Below the pieces are notes generated by a model. The model worked only from the letters and a program-made list of their open reading frames with translations. It did not search any database and was not told the DNA's origin. Positions 13,101-20,494 of a DNA stretch of 33,491 bases are shown piece by piece (the stretch's first letter is position 1; the number at the start of each line of letters is the position of its first letter). The position numbers were made by a program, and so were the translations under genes. Origin of the DNA: an uncultured Oscillospiraceae bacterium (lineage in GTDB: Bacteria > Bacillota > Clostridia > Oscillospirales > Acutalibacteraceae); NCBI GenBank assembly GCA_900547105.1, contig URFL01000016.1, positions 1 through 33,491 of the forward strand, given 5' to 3'.

Positions 13101-15041
13101 TCAAATTTCCTCGAAATCATCGGGCATTGGCTCCGGCGGCGGGGGAGTTTGCTCCGGTTCCGGGCGTTCCAACAGCAGCACCACACATTCGGTGTTGACC
13201 CCATTGATGCGTTTCCCGCGGGTGTTTCGGCCGGGACGTGTCAAAATCAGCCCGTGATGTTTTAAGTAACTTAGCAGCGCCGCCGCGTTGTATCCCTCGC
13301 TTTCGACGGCTTTTTGAAACACTGTGCTGATGATATACACATAATTTTTATCCATCGTGCCGTATATATCGCCCAATTCGTTGCTGCTGCAAAAGCGGTT
13401 GATGTTTTGCGCCACCCAGCTGCATATATACCGGTATCCCCGCTCTCCGGCAGATACCGACGCTTTGGTTTTGAGGAACGCTGCCATCTCCGGTATCCGC
13501 AAAAACTCTTGATCGTGAAAAATATAGGTGGAGGCGATAGCATCCGCTGCCAGTATCACAGCCGCTGCCATGGCTTGCTTTTCGGTAGTGTCGGTTTTGG
13601 ATAGCTGCTCGAACGCATCTTGATAGATGGTGCGCGCGTTTCCCATCACCTGGTCATTGTTCAGTACATCCACAAACAACCGCCCGGCAAAGCCGTAATG
13701 CTGGCTTAACTGGGCGACAACGCGGTTTCCGTCCCGAATCACCATGTCGGTGGCGCGGCATTCGATGTCGATCACGCGGTTGCGCGCACCGGCTCCATCT
13801 CCGGCGTTGGTGAGCGGGGTTTCGCCAGTGGTCAGAATACAATTGCGCCAGGTGGCTGCCTTTTCCACACCGCCGGCTTTGGTGCCCCGGGTGCGCCCGA
13901 CCCCTTCTGCCAGCTGGTACACGTTGAACTTTCCCTTTTTGACCTTGGCCAGCTGCAGCTCGTCGATCAGCATCGGCAGCGAATTGAGGAACGCGGCGGT
14001 CTTTTCAAACCCCACGGTGGTGCCGTCAAAGGTTTTGATATAGGTGCCCACCTGTGGATTGCCCCACACCGATGCCGCCAGCATCAGCGCAACGGTTTTG
14101 CCGGTGCCGCTTTCCACGCTCCACAGGTTCACGAAAAAGGGAAGCAGCCCCAGCGGCTTAACCAGTACCGACGCAAAGGATGCCGCCAGCATGACATGCG
14201 CCGTTACACTCATTTGGCGACACTCCCGCGCGATGGTCAACCACTTTTCAAAATCACCGTGTGCGCGGATCGCGTGGAACATATCGCGAAAATTGGCATC
14301 GCCGTCGAAAACCAGGTTGTCCACATACGGAGCAAACCCCATACCGTCAATATATCCGAGTCGTGCCGCGCAGGCTTGCTCGGGAAGCTGGTCGTAATTG
14401 TTGCTTTCCACATCGTTGATAAAGGTTACCAGATCGCGGGCGGTTTCGCTGGTGACTGCCACTCCGTTGTCCGCCAGCTGCACAATGCTCTTGGTAGAGG
14501 CAAGTATCCGCTTGTCCACAATAAGATCGCGCCACCTGCCCCCGCGCTGGAAAGAGATTTGCAGCTTTTCGGTGCCGGTATCCACATTCACAAGCCGCTT
14601 GACCGGCGCTATCGGATGCGAACACGCATGCCGGGGTTTGCTGCCATCGGTGCGCCAGATACCGCTCTGGTCATTCCATTCCCACGCGCCAAGGTCGAGG
14701 TTCAGCGTCACCCCCGTTTGGTTATCGACGAAAACCAGCGTGTGACGCGGGGGCGTGTTCGCTTTGTCCATGCGGAGGCAATAGCTTTTATACATCTCTT
14801 TGAAACGCTGTCGCCCCACCCCCGCTTGTTCCGCCTTGTCCTGCATGACCGCCAGCATCTGGCTGTGATGGAATTCATCGTGTCGGTAATGCGCCAGCAG
14901 ATCATAGGGGGTGGTGGTATTCAGGAAGTCCTCTTTGCTAAAGGTTTGCGCGCGTATGTCCTGAAATTCGGATAATGCCAATGGTGATGTTTCGATCATG
15001 GACGGTCGTTCGTCAAAGGAAATGCCGTTGCAAGGCTCCAT
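13101..15041 (-). CDS. DUF927-type AAA+ helicase/ATPase, probable replication initiator
   Basis: The 646-residue protein has a non-enzymatic N-terminal third and a DUF927-like ATPase region with Walker A SVESGTGKT (308-316) and Walker B MLIDE (357-361). A sensor-like segment NCILTTGETPL follows. The C-terminal ~120 residues (GERGYRYICSWVAQNINRF; LSYLKHHGLI) resemble a winged-helix fold. It ends with a proline-rich acidic tail. DUF927 proteins occur in phage and element replication modules. The start at 15041 has AAAGGG upstream and lies 15 bases after the excisionase-like gene. The iteron array lies immediately downstream, so it is the best candidate to recognise and open that origin. Confidence 0.82.
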   Translation of the reverse strand: MEPCNGISFDERPSMIETSPLALSEFQDIRAQTFSKEDFLNTTTPYDLLAHYRHDEFHHSQMLAVMQDKAEQAGVGRQRFKEMYKSYCLRMDKANTPPRHTLVFVDNQTGVTLNLDLGAWEWNDQSGIWRTDGSKPRHACSHPIAPVKRLVNVDTGTEKLQISFQRGGRWRDLIVDKRILASTKSIVQLADNGVAVTSETARDLVTFINDVESNNYDQLPEQACAARLGYIDGMGFAPYVDNLVFDGDANFRDMFHAIRAHGDFEKWLTIARECRQMSVTAHVMLAASFASVLVKPLGLLPFFVNLWSVESGTGKTVALMLAASVWGNPQVGTYIKTFDGTTVGFEKTAAFLNSLPMLIDELQLAKVKKGKFNVYQLAEGVGRTRGTKAGGVEKAATWRNCILTTGETPLTNAGDGAGARNRVIDIECRATDMVIRDGNRVVAQLSQHYGFAGRLFVDVLNNDQVMGNARTIYQDAFEQLSKTDTTEKQAMAAAVILAADAIASTYIFHDQEFLRIPEMAAFLKTKASVSAGERGYRYICSWVAQNINRFCSSNELGDIYGTMDKNYVYIISTVFQKAVESEGYNAAALLSYLKHHGLILTRPGRNTRGKRINGVNTECVVLLLERPEPEQTPPPPEPMPDDFEEI

Positions 15042-15056
15042 TCCATCACCCGCCCT

Positions 15057-15296
15057 TTATTCCGCAATGCGGCGGATGGCGCCCCGCTCGGCGGGTACTG
15101 CTGCCGGGTCAGCGGGGGCGCTCAAATATGCCAGCAGATGATCCAGATTGATAAGCCGCTTGGTACCGACCCGCAGATGCGGGATGGCACCAGTTAGCAC
15201 TAACCGCCGGATATAATACGGCGTGATCGCTGTGGCTGGGTCGGCTTTTTTCAGCTCTGTGGCGGCTTCGGCAATGGTTCTCATGCGTGGTGTCAT
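15057..15296 (-). CDS. Excisionase-like helix-turn-helix protein
   Basis: The 79-residue protein contains YYIRRLVLTGAIPHLRVG and TKRLINLDHLLAYL, the winged-helix pattern of the HTH_17/excisionase family. This family bends DNA and directs integrase toward excision. AAGGAGG precedes the ATG. It starts one base after the stop of the preceding small HTH gene and just before the helicase gene, so it is expressed with replication functions, as expected for an excision/replication switch. Confidence 0.8.
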   Translation of the reverse strand: MTPRMRTIAEAATELKKADPATAITPYYIRRLVLTGAIPHLRVGTKRLINLDHLLAYLSAPADPAAVPAERGAIRRIAE

Positions 15297-15297
15297 A

Positions 15298-15495
15298 TTA
15301 TTCCGCCTCCTTTTTGCGTTCCTGTTCCAGCTCGCGGATGATTTGCAGCACCTGCTCCCGTTTTTCGTCCGAAAATTCCTTGCGCAGCTGACGCGAGAAG
15401 GTGGTGTCTACAATTTTTAGTTTGTCTGCAATCTGCCAAAGTTTCACCCCTGCGACCGCTGCTGCTTTTCTGATTTGTGTATTTGCTTGCTCCAT
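15298..15495 (-). CDS. Small HTH regulatory protein of the element
   Basis: The 65-residue protein reads IRKAAAVAGVKLWQIADKLK, then DTTFSRQLRKEFSDEKREQV. This is a compact helix-turn-helix often seen as the first gene of phage and element early operons. AGGAGGT supports the ATG at 15495. It is the first gene after the strong leftward promoter, so it may act as the Cro-like opponent of the divergent repressor; that is inference. Confidence 0.78.
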   Translation of the reverse strand: MEQANTQIRKAAAVAGVKLWQIADKLKIVDTTFSRQLRKEFSDEKREQVLQIIRELEQERKKEAE

Positions 15496-15520
15496 AGTTG
15501 TACCTCCTGCAATTTTGTTG

Positions 15521-15549
15521 TTGACGTGTATCGCTACATCTGTTACAAT
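15521..15549 (+). promoter_or_regulatory. Rightward (repressor/integrase) promoter
   Basis: TTGACG (15521-15526), 17 bases and TACAAT (15544-15549) with a TG one base before the -10. It points to the repressor gene at 15639. The -10 is one half of a 15-bp palindrome shared with the leftward promoter. Confidence 0.75.
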
Positions 15550-15552
15550 AGT

Positions 15553-15581
15553 ATTGTAGCATTAACACTTGTTCCTGTCAA
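15553..15581 (-). promoter_or_regulatory. Leftward (early operon) promoter
   Basis: Read leftward, TTGACA (15581-15576), 17 bases and TACAAT (15558-15553) with an upstream TG. It drives the small HTH, excisionase-like and helicase genes. It faces the rightward promoter; the two -10 boxes form TACAATA-G-TATTGTA (15544-15558). Confidence 0.8.
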
Positions 15582-15638
15582 CAGCTGTGTGCCTTGAATT
15601 TTATTTTTCACAAAGTTAAACATGGGGGGGACTATAAC

Positions 15639-16391
15639 ATGGAAACTACTCACATTTTTGCACAGCGCATAAATGAATTAAGAGAAGAGAGGGGGCTGTC
15701 GCAAGGGAAACTAGCAGATGAACTCGGAATATCCCGTGGTGCGCTCTCCTATTACGAAAGTGCGCAAAGAACGGCAGATATTTCTATGCTTGTAAAATTT
15801 GCAAAATATTTTGATGTTACAGCGGATTATTTGCTGGGCTTGTCGGATAATCGAACGTCAAAAACCGCCGGTATAGGCGAAGCTACAGGGCTGTCTGATG
15901 AGGCAATTAAAAAATTGCAGGATATAAAGAATGGCAAGAACCCAAAAAAGAATATGAAAATTTGCAACAGTTTTATTTCATCCGCGCAATTCGAAGGATT
16001 GATACATGAAATGGCAGCTTTCTTTACGATTACCAATGAATGCGGGCAAACAATAACTCACTATATTGATTATTTGCAAGAACGCATTGAGGAGCAAAAA
16101 AAAGAAAATTATATCCCTCCGGAAGATATCGGTATTCATGATTATGGCATAGCGAAGATGGAATGCGATGCACAATATTTTGGCGAAAAGCAGGAGCTTA
16201 GGGCTTTATCGTATTTTCGCGCAGGAGAATACATTAGGCGTTTTATAAATTCAGCCGCTAGAGATGAAATAAAGGCGGAAAAAGAGAATTTACAAAAGGC
16301 GGATGACATCTGGAGACAATACAAGAATACCAACGAAGGAAAAACTTCAGATATTCCACCAATATATGCAAGGGACACCTTGCTGATATAA
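15639..16391 (+). CDS. Cro/CI-type repressor of the element
   Basis: The 250-residue protein has an XRE helix-turn-helix in the first 65 residues (GLSQGKLADELGISRGALSY, then YFDVTADYLLGLSDNR). A long, helix-rich C-terminal part with no recognised domain follows; no LexA-type Ser/Lys protease motif is evident. A derepression mechanism without autocleavage, for example by a helper-phage protein, is therefore possible. A run of seven G (15624-15630) serves as the ribosome site for the ATG at 15639. The gene is clearly more AT-rich than its neighbours. Confidence 0.85.
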   Translation: METTHIFAQRINELREERGLSQGKLADELGISRGALSYYESAQRTADISMLVKFAKYFDVTADYLLGLSDNRTSKTAGIGEATGLSDEAIKKLQDIKNGKNPKKNMKICNSFISSAQFEGLIHEMAAFFTITNECGQTITHYIDYLQERIEEQKKENYIPPEDIGIHDYGIAKMECDAQYFGEKQELRALSYFRAGEYIRRFINSAARDEIKAEKENLQKADDIWRQYKNTNEGKTSDIPPIYARDTLLI

Positions 16392-16418
16392 AAAACGAAT
16401 CGAAAGGAGGTGCCGCCC

Positions 16419-17801
16419 ATGCCGACGATCCAGAAACGCGGTGATACCTATCGCATCCGGGTGTCTGCCGGATACGATGCCGCCGGAAAACAGATCATGC
16501 GCTCCATCACCTGGCGCCCCGCTCCCGGTATGACCTCGCGCCAGATCGAAAAAGAGCTGGAACGCCAAGCCGTGCTGTTCGAGGAAGCGGTGAGAACGGG
16601 GCAGTATATGGATGGCAATATAAAGCTGGATGATTTTATAAACCAGTGGTTTGCCGACTATGCCGATAAGCAGCTGAAACCGTCCACCTTGGCGCTGTAT
16701 CATCAGCTGATGGAGCGCGTTTCCCCCGCTCTCGGACACATTCGCATGAACAAATTACGCCCGGGGCATCTTGTGCAGTTTTATAATCAGCTGGAAAATG
16801 TGGATAACAAAAATACCGTTTCTTTTCTTGCAGCGCCGGCGCTTGAAAAAGCTATTGCGCACAGTGGTATCACCAAAGCGCAGTTGTGCAATCGAGCGGG
16901 GGTGGGTGTTGCCACGCTGCGCACGGCACAGGCGGGTAAGGCTATCTCCTACAAAAGTGCTTCCAAGCTGGCAGAGGCACTCGGTCAACCATGCGATCGG
17001 TTGTTTATACCGTCCGGTCACGCACAAAAGCTCTCCAAAAGCACCATTGCACACTATCACCGCTTTTTATCCGCTGTATTCACCACGGCGGTAGAATGGC
17101 AGGTGATGGCAGAGAACCCCTGCGCCAGAGTGAAGCCGCCAAAGGAAGAGCGCAAGGCGGTGCAATATTTGGACGAAAAACAGGCGGCTGCGTTTCTGGA
17201 TGCGCTGCAGGAACAGCCGTTTCATTATCGCGCCATGGTAACCATGCTGTTATACTCGGGTATACGCCGCGGTGAGCTGTGCGGGCTGGAATGGGAAGAT
17301 GTGGACTTTGAGCACAACCTTGTTCATGTCAACCGCAGCGCGGTGTATATTCCCGGCAAAGGAGTGGAGGACGGTACCACAAAAACGCACAATTCCGAGC
17401 GGGTGATGAAGCTCCCCGCCGGGGTTATGGAGTTGCTGAAAGAGCAGCGCCGGCGGCAAGCGGAACAGCGCTTGCAGATGGGCGATCAATGGCAGGACAG
17501 CCGCAAGGTGTTCACGCAGCCGAATGGAAAGCCTATTTGCATGGCTTCGTTGTCCAAGTGGATAAAACAGTTTTCCGTCAGTATCGGATTGCCGCCCATC
17601 ACGGCACACTCCCTCCGGCATACCAATGCCACGCTGCTTATTGCGGGCGGTACCAATATACGAACGGTGTCTAATCGCTTGGGACACGCCAGCACCAGCA
17701 CCACCGGGAATATATATAGCCACGCTATCAAAACAGCCGACGAGATCGCCGCGGATACGCTGGATGATTTGCTGAATCCGGCGCATTATAAACAGGCATA
17801 A
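16419..17801 (+). CDS. Tyrosine recombinase/integrase with embedded HTH
   Basis: The 460-residue integrase has an arm-binding N-terminus, a core-binding domain and the catalytic domain with R283 (SGIRRGEL), K322 (TKTHNSER), H397-R400 (HSLRH), H423 (LGH) and Y433 (IYSHA). All six positions are intact. Residues ~138-200 form a Cro/CI-like helix-turn-helix (SGITKAQLCNRAGVGVATLR; ASKLAEALG) inserted inside the core-binding domain. AAAGGAGG (16403-16410) supports the ATG at 16419 over a GTG at 16410. It follows the repressor after 27 bases and lies 184 bases from attR. Confidence 0.95.
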   Translation: MPTIQKRGDTYRIRVSAGYDAAGKQIMRSITWRPAPGMTSRQIEKELERQAVLFEEAVRTGQYMDGNIKLDDFINQWFADYADKQLKPSTLALYHQLMERVSPALGHIRMNKLRPGHLVQFYNQLENVDNKNTVSFLAAPALEKAIAHSGITKAQLCNRAGVGVATLRTAQAGKAISYKSASKLAEALGQPCDRLFIPSGHAQKLSKSTIAHYHRFLSAVFTTAVEWQVMAENPCARVKPPKEERKAVQYLDEKQAAAFLDALQEQPFHYRAMVTMLLYSGIRRGELCGLEWEDVDFEHNLVHVNRSAVYIPGKGVEDGTTKTHNSERVMKLPAGVMELLKEQRRRQAEQRLQMGDQWQDSRKVFTQPNGKPICMASLSKWIKQFSVSIGLPPITAHSLRHTNATLLIAGGTNIRTVSNRLGHASTSTTGNIYSHAIKTADEIAADTLDDLLNPAHYKQA

Positions 17802-17809
17802 GTACCGGA

Positions 17810-17838
17810 AGCGCCCCGCTTGTTGTGGGCGCTTTTTT
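17810..17838 (+). terminator. Integrase terminator
   Basis: AGCGCCC (17810-17816) pairs with GGGCGCT (17827-17833), followed by a run of T to 17838. It starts 9 bases after the integrase stop and runs into the right arm repeats. Confidence 0.85.
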
Positions 17839-17877
17839 GGTCGTTATTTGGTCGTTATTTGGTCGTTATGGTCGTTA
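17836..17877 (+). repeat. Right arm-type repeats, TTTGGTCGTTA x 3.8
   Basis: Three perfect copies of TTTGGTCGTTA start at 17836, 17847 and 17858. A fourth copy lacking TT starts at 17869. The strict 11-bp period places each on the same face of the helix. They match the two left-end copies in sequence and orientation and end 107 bp before attR. Confidence 0.75.
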
Positions 17878-17984
17878 TAAAGGACGAAAGTTTACAAACG
17901 GTTTCAAAAGGAAAATCGCCAAAAACCTAGAGATAGAGCCGTTTTTTTCAAGTTACAAAAAGTGGCAAAGCCCCGGCAAGATAA

Positions 17985-18029
17985 TTCACACGCAAGAGGT
18001 CAGCGGTTCGAGTCCGTTTACGCCCACCA
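17985..18029 (+). repeat. Attachment site attR (45-bp direct repeat)
   Basis: This is the right copy of the 45-bp repeat, identical to the 3' part of tRNA-Val. The acceptor, D-arm and 5' anticodon stem are missing, so it is not a tRNA gene. The base after CCA is A here and T at attL, marking the end of identity. Confidence 0.92.
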
Positions 18030-18071
18030 AAAAAGCGACCGCGTATGTGTAAACATACGCGGTCGCTTTTT
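18030..18071. terminator. Original tRNA-operon terminator, now displaced
   Basis: A perfect 18-bp stem (18030-18047 with 18054-18071) and 6-base loop end in TTTTT. It begins directly after the CCA of attR. In the empty site it would follow tRNA-Val at once and end the tRNA operon. It can now serve as a barrier for both strands. Confidence 0.85.
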
Positions 18072-18164
18072 GCATCTGTACGAATGAAACCGGTGCGGAA
18101 GTTTGTTGTGTCAGCGATATGCCAAACCGGATCCGGTGGGATAGTCGGAGTAGACAGGCATGGG

Positions 18165-18692
18165 TTATGTTTCATCGTTTTTGGAGCGGATGTAGGAATA
18201 CAGATCTGTCCAAATAAAAAAATCGAAAAATACCCATGCAACGAACCATTCGATGACCATATTGTCTTGATTTTGTACTAAGCTAATGATGTTCGTGTGT
18301 GACGATATAGCTAAGGCAATCAAAATGATTGCTTGAAACCCCAAAGTTACATATCGAACACACTTGGCTCGTTTGCTGAGGTGCGAGTGTAGATACGCTG
18401 TTAAATGTCGCTCCAAAACGATTTTTGGTTCGGAGTCCCATCGCCCCTGGTCATAAATCGGACCATCCTTGTAAAAATGATGATTGACACCGATTATAAC
18501 AGGAACTGCTAATAGGACTTCTACCATAAGTAGCCATGAAGCAGTATCCGCTGCGTCGCCCGCCAGAGGGACATGAATGATCTCGCCGATAAAGAGCAGA
18601 AGAGAGCGAATGTCAATGATTGCCTGTGGCAACAGCAGCAGATATCGCAATCCCTTATGAACGGTGTGCAACCGAGCTTTCCATTTGTTCAT
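18165..18692 (-). CDS. Membrane protein of unknown function
   Basis: The 175-residue protein has about four membrane segments: near residues 17-37, 48-66, 120-135 and 148-165. A polar loop lies between the two pairs (HFYKDGPIYDQGRWD; RHLTAYLHSHLSKRAK). I recognise no family. The ribosome site is weak (AGAGAG). It is the last gene of an AT-richer leftward cluster and is followed by the tRNA-operon terminator. Confidence 0.65.
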   Translation of the reverse strand: MNKWKARLHTVHKGLRYLLLLPQAIIDIRSLLLFIGEIIHVPLAGDAADTASWLLMVEVLLAVPVIIGVNHHFYKDGPIYDQGRWDSEPKIVLERHLTAYLHSHLSKRAKCVRYVTLGFQAIILIALAISSHTNIISLVQNQDNMVIEWFVAWVFFDFFIWTDLYSYIRSKNDET

Positions 18693-18713
18693 ACAACAAC
18701 TCTCTTTTTTTAC

Positions 18714-19367
18714 TCAATTTGCCTTTTCGCTTTGCGCTATCCCCTCCGCAACCGCGTCCGGAAGGAGAATGCACTGGGTGTTATAGCTTTCAACATCCCA
18801 TGATGAAAAGCCGCTTTTCCCGGATTCGGATTGCCCGAAATAGCCATAATAATAGTACAAGGGAAATTCCTCAAAGTAAATATACACCAGCTGATCGGGA
18901 GCGCCACTTTTCCATTTTTCTGTTTGATAGGAAATGGTGCCGGCGTGGCATTGTCTTAGAAAATCCACCAACGATTCCAAGGCGTTTCCGCTGATAACGG
19001 TGCTTCCCTCATCACGGGAAAGCACGATCTTCTCAATTTTATCCGTGTATACATCGGGCAGAGTATCGTCACCTTTTATCAGATAATGCGTTTCGGATAG
19101 CTGATTGTCGTAGGCAATGAATGGATGGGTTGGGTTGTCATTTGCCAGCAAAACCTTACTTAAATCGTCGGTAGGATGGCTTGCGTCCTCTTCTGTCCCT
19201 ACCCATGCACGAACGGACGTATAGGTAGGGTTGATGGGATACCAATTGGATGCCTCTTTATATATCTCATTGTTATAGATGGCGACAAAGCGCTGATCGT
19301 CTGTTGTTGAGGCACACCCGGATAGCAAAAATATAGCGGCGGCTAGAAGAAAAACGAGTTTTTTCAT
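18714..19367 (-). CDS. Lipoprotein of unknown function
   Basis: The 217-residue protein starts MKKLVFLLAAAIFLLSGCAS, a lipoprotein signal with lipobox LSGC, so it should be anchored outside the membrane. The mature part is acidic with aromatic patches (EEFPLYYYYGYFGQ). No known domain is recognised. GAGGTG supports the ATG at 19367; an in-frame extension to 19460 would overlap the next lipoprotein gene and put residues before the signal peptide. Confidence 0.78.
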   Translation of the reverse strand: MKKLVFLLAAAIFLLSGCASTTDDQRFVAIYNNEIYKEASNWYPINPTYTSVRAWVGTEEDASHPTDDLSKVLLANDNPTHPFIAYDNQLSETHYLIKGDDTLPDVYTDKIEKIVLSRDEGSTVISGNALESLVDFLRQCHAGTISYQTEKWKSGAPDQLVYIYFEEFPLYYYYGYFGQSESGKSGFSSWDVESYNTQCILLPDAVAEGIAQSEKAN

Positions 19368-19440
19368 CTTTTTCACCTCAATGATGATTCTGTTGTTCTT
19401 TGTCGAACAAGATTTCCAGTAGCTACGGAAGCCGACTGAG

Positions 19441-19845
19441 TCAATATGTTGACGCATCATCCTGCGGCAAAAAAGTGATTGTCGTATCGTTTGGAATATC
19501 GCTTACATGACTATTAAATGTTGTGAGCAACAATTTGTCGTTATCCCAGCTGATTTCTCCTTTGAAATAACATTCATCGTCGTAAACGCTACCATCATGT
19601 TCCGCAGAAAGGGGGAAGATTTCTACTACAGCATCGTAGCCAAACAGACAAATCACTTGCTCCACCGTGCCGTTTCGCTTTATGGTTCCGGTATTAGAAT
19701 TCTCTTCGTTCCGTATGTCCGGAAAAGTGATGGTCAGTTCGGGGTTGGTACTCTCCCATGTTCCTATCGGATGGGTGTAGGGGATAGAACACCCGCCCAT
19801 AAATAACAGCATCATGCATAACAAAACTAGTATAAACTTTTTCAT
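19441..19845 (-). CDS. Small lipoprotein of unknown function
   Basis: The 134-residue protein begins MKKFILVLLCMMLLFMGGCS, a lipoprotein signal peptide. The mature part starts with PIGTWESTNPELTITF and continues as short beta-type segments, reminiscent of small lipocalin-like or META-like folds; this is only an impression. AGGAGG precedes the start. It is followed by the second lipoprotein after 73 bases. Confidence 0.75.
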   Translation of the reverse strand: MKKFILVLLCMMLLFMGGCSIPYTHPIGTWESTNPELTITFPDIRNEENSNTGTIKRNGTVEQVICLFGYDAVVEIFPLSAEHDGSVYDDECYFKGEISWDNDKLLLTTFNSHVSDIPNDTTITFLPQDDASTY

Positions 19846-19886
19846 AAATATATCCTCCTGTCATGATATAACGATATGGGAGAATG

Positions 19887-20426
19887 TTATTTATCTGGTT
19901 TTATGATATTCTCGCGGAGATAGGCGGAAATATGGAGGGGTACGCTGCTGTTGCACTCGTCATCCGTGGGATACCAGCCAGCCATAGAATCTAGCAATGT
20001 AACATCTTCACCCTCGCGGTTATAGACAAGGCTATATCCTTCGTGGATCAAAGAAAATGAAAAAACGCTGCCGTCTGCCCGAAAAAAGGTGGGATCCTGC
20101 GGATTGTGATGATTATCCCAGTATGGCTGCCAATCAAATAAACTGTATACATGATTCTGGAGAATGCGCTTGGCTTCCTCGGTACACCGATACACGCATA
20201 TGGTGTCTGTCCACCACGACCAACAACGCATGGGAAAACTTTCCACCATAAAAGGCGCTAAGGCGGGTAATTCTTTGACGAAAAACGGATTTGGGCGGTC
20301 GTTTTTGATTTCTGGTTCATAGCGGAATGCGAAATATTGGGAATACCGAAAGCATAAATCCATAAAATCCCGATAGTTCTGTCCGCCAATATCCTCGTCA
20401 TCCCAATTTACAAAGGAATAAGCCAT
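19887..20426 (-). CDS. Hypothetical soluble protein
   Basis: The 179-residue protein is rich in aromatic residues (RDFMDLCFRYSQYFAFRY; MRCWSWWTDTICVYRC) with no signal peptide or membrane segment. I do not recognise it. The overall look resembles small single-domain proteins near lipoprotein or immunity clusters, but no specific family can be named. AGAGGTGA supports the ATG at 20426. Confidence 0.65.
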   Translation of the reverse strand: MAYSFVNWDDEDIGGQNYRDFMDLCFRYSQYFAFRYEPEIKNDRPNPFFVKELPALAPFMVESFPMRCWSWWTDTICVYRCTEEAKRILQNHVYSLFDWQPYWDNHHNPQDPTFFRADGSVFSFSLIHEGYSLVYNREGEDVTLLDSMAGWYPTDDECNSSVPLHISAYLRENIIKPDK

Positions 20427-20494
20427 AAAATCACCTCTTTACACGCTGCCATAACCAGCGCCGTTTATTAGCTGTTGCGATGAAAGCGTCTTTC

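Larger units (their letters stand above)
8242..18029. mobile_element. Integrated 9.8-kb element in tRNA-Val, phage-satellite-like
   Basis: The element is bounded by the 45-bp repeat. It carries a tyrosine integrase at its right end, arm-type repeats inside both ends, a Cro/CI repressor, an excisionase-like gene, a DUF927-type helicase and an iteron-rich candidate origin. It also has a sigma factor, small phage-type proteins and an RHH/truncated-Fic cargo pair. No relaxase, type IV secretion, capsid, portal or terminase gene is visible. This gene order (int, repressor, divergent xis/rep, ori) resembles Gram-positive phage-inducible islands. A mobilizable or defective prophage-derived element is the alternative. 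Confidence 0.88.

Noticed and set aside
17985..18029. Second tRNA-Val gene
   Set aside because: Only the 3' 45 bases are present. The acceptor 5' strand, D arm and half of the anticodon stem are missing, so it is attR.
8242..18029. Integrative conjugative element
   Set aside because: I found no relaxase, coupling protein or type IV secretion gene, and the size leaves no room for them.
17948..18241. 97-codon leftward open frame across attR
   Set aside because: It runs through the attachment repeat and the 18-bp terminator and has no ribosome site.
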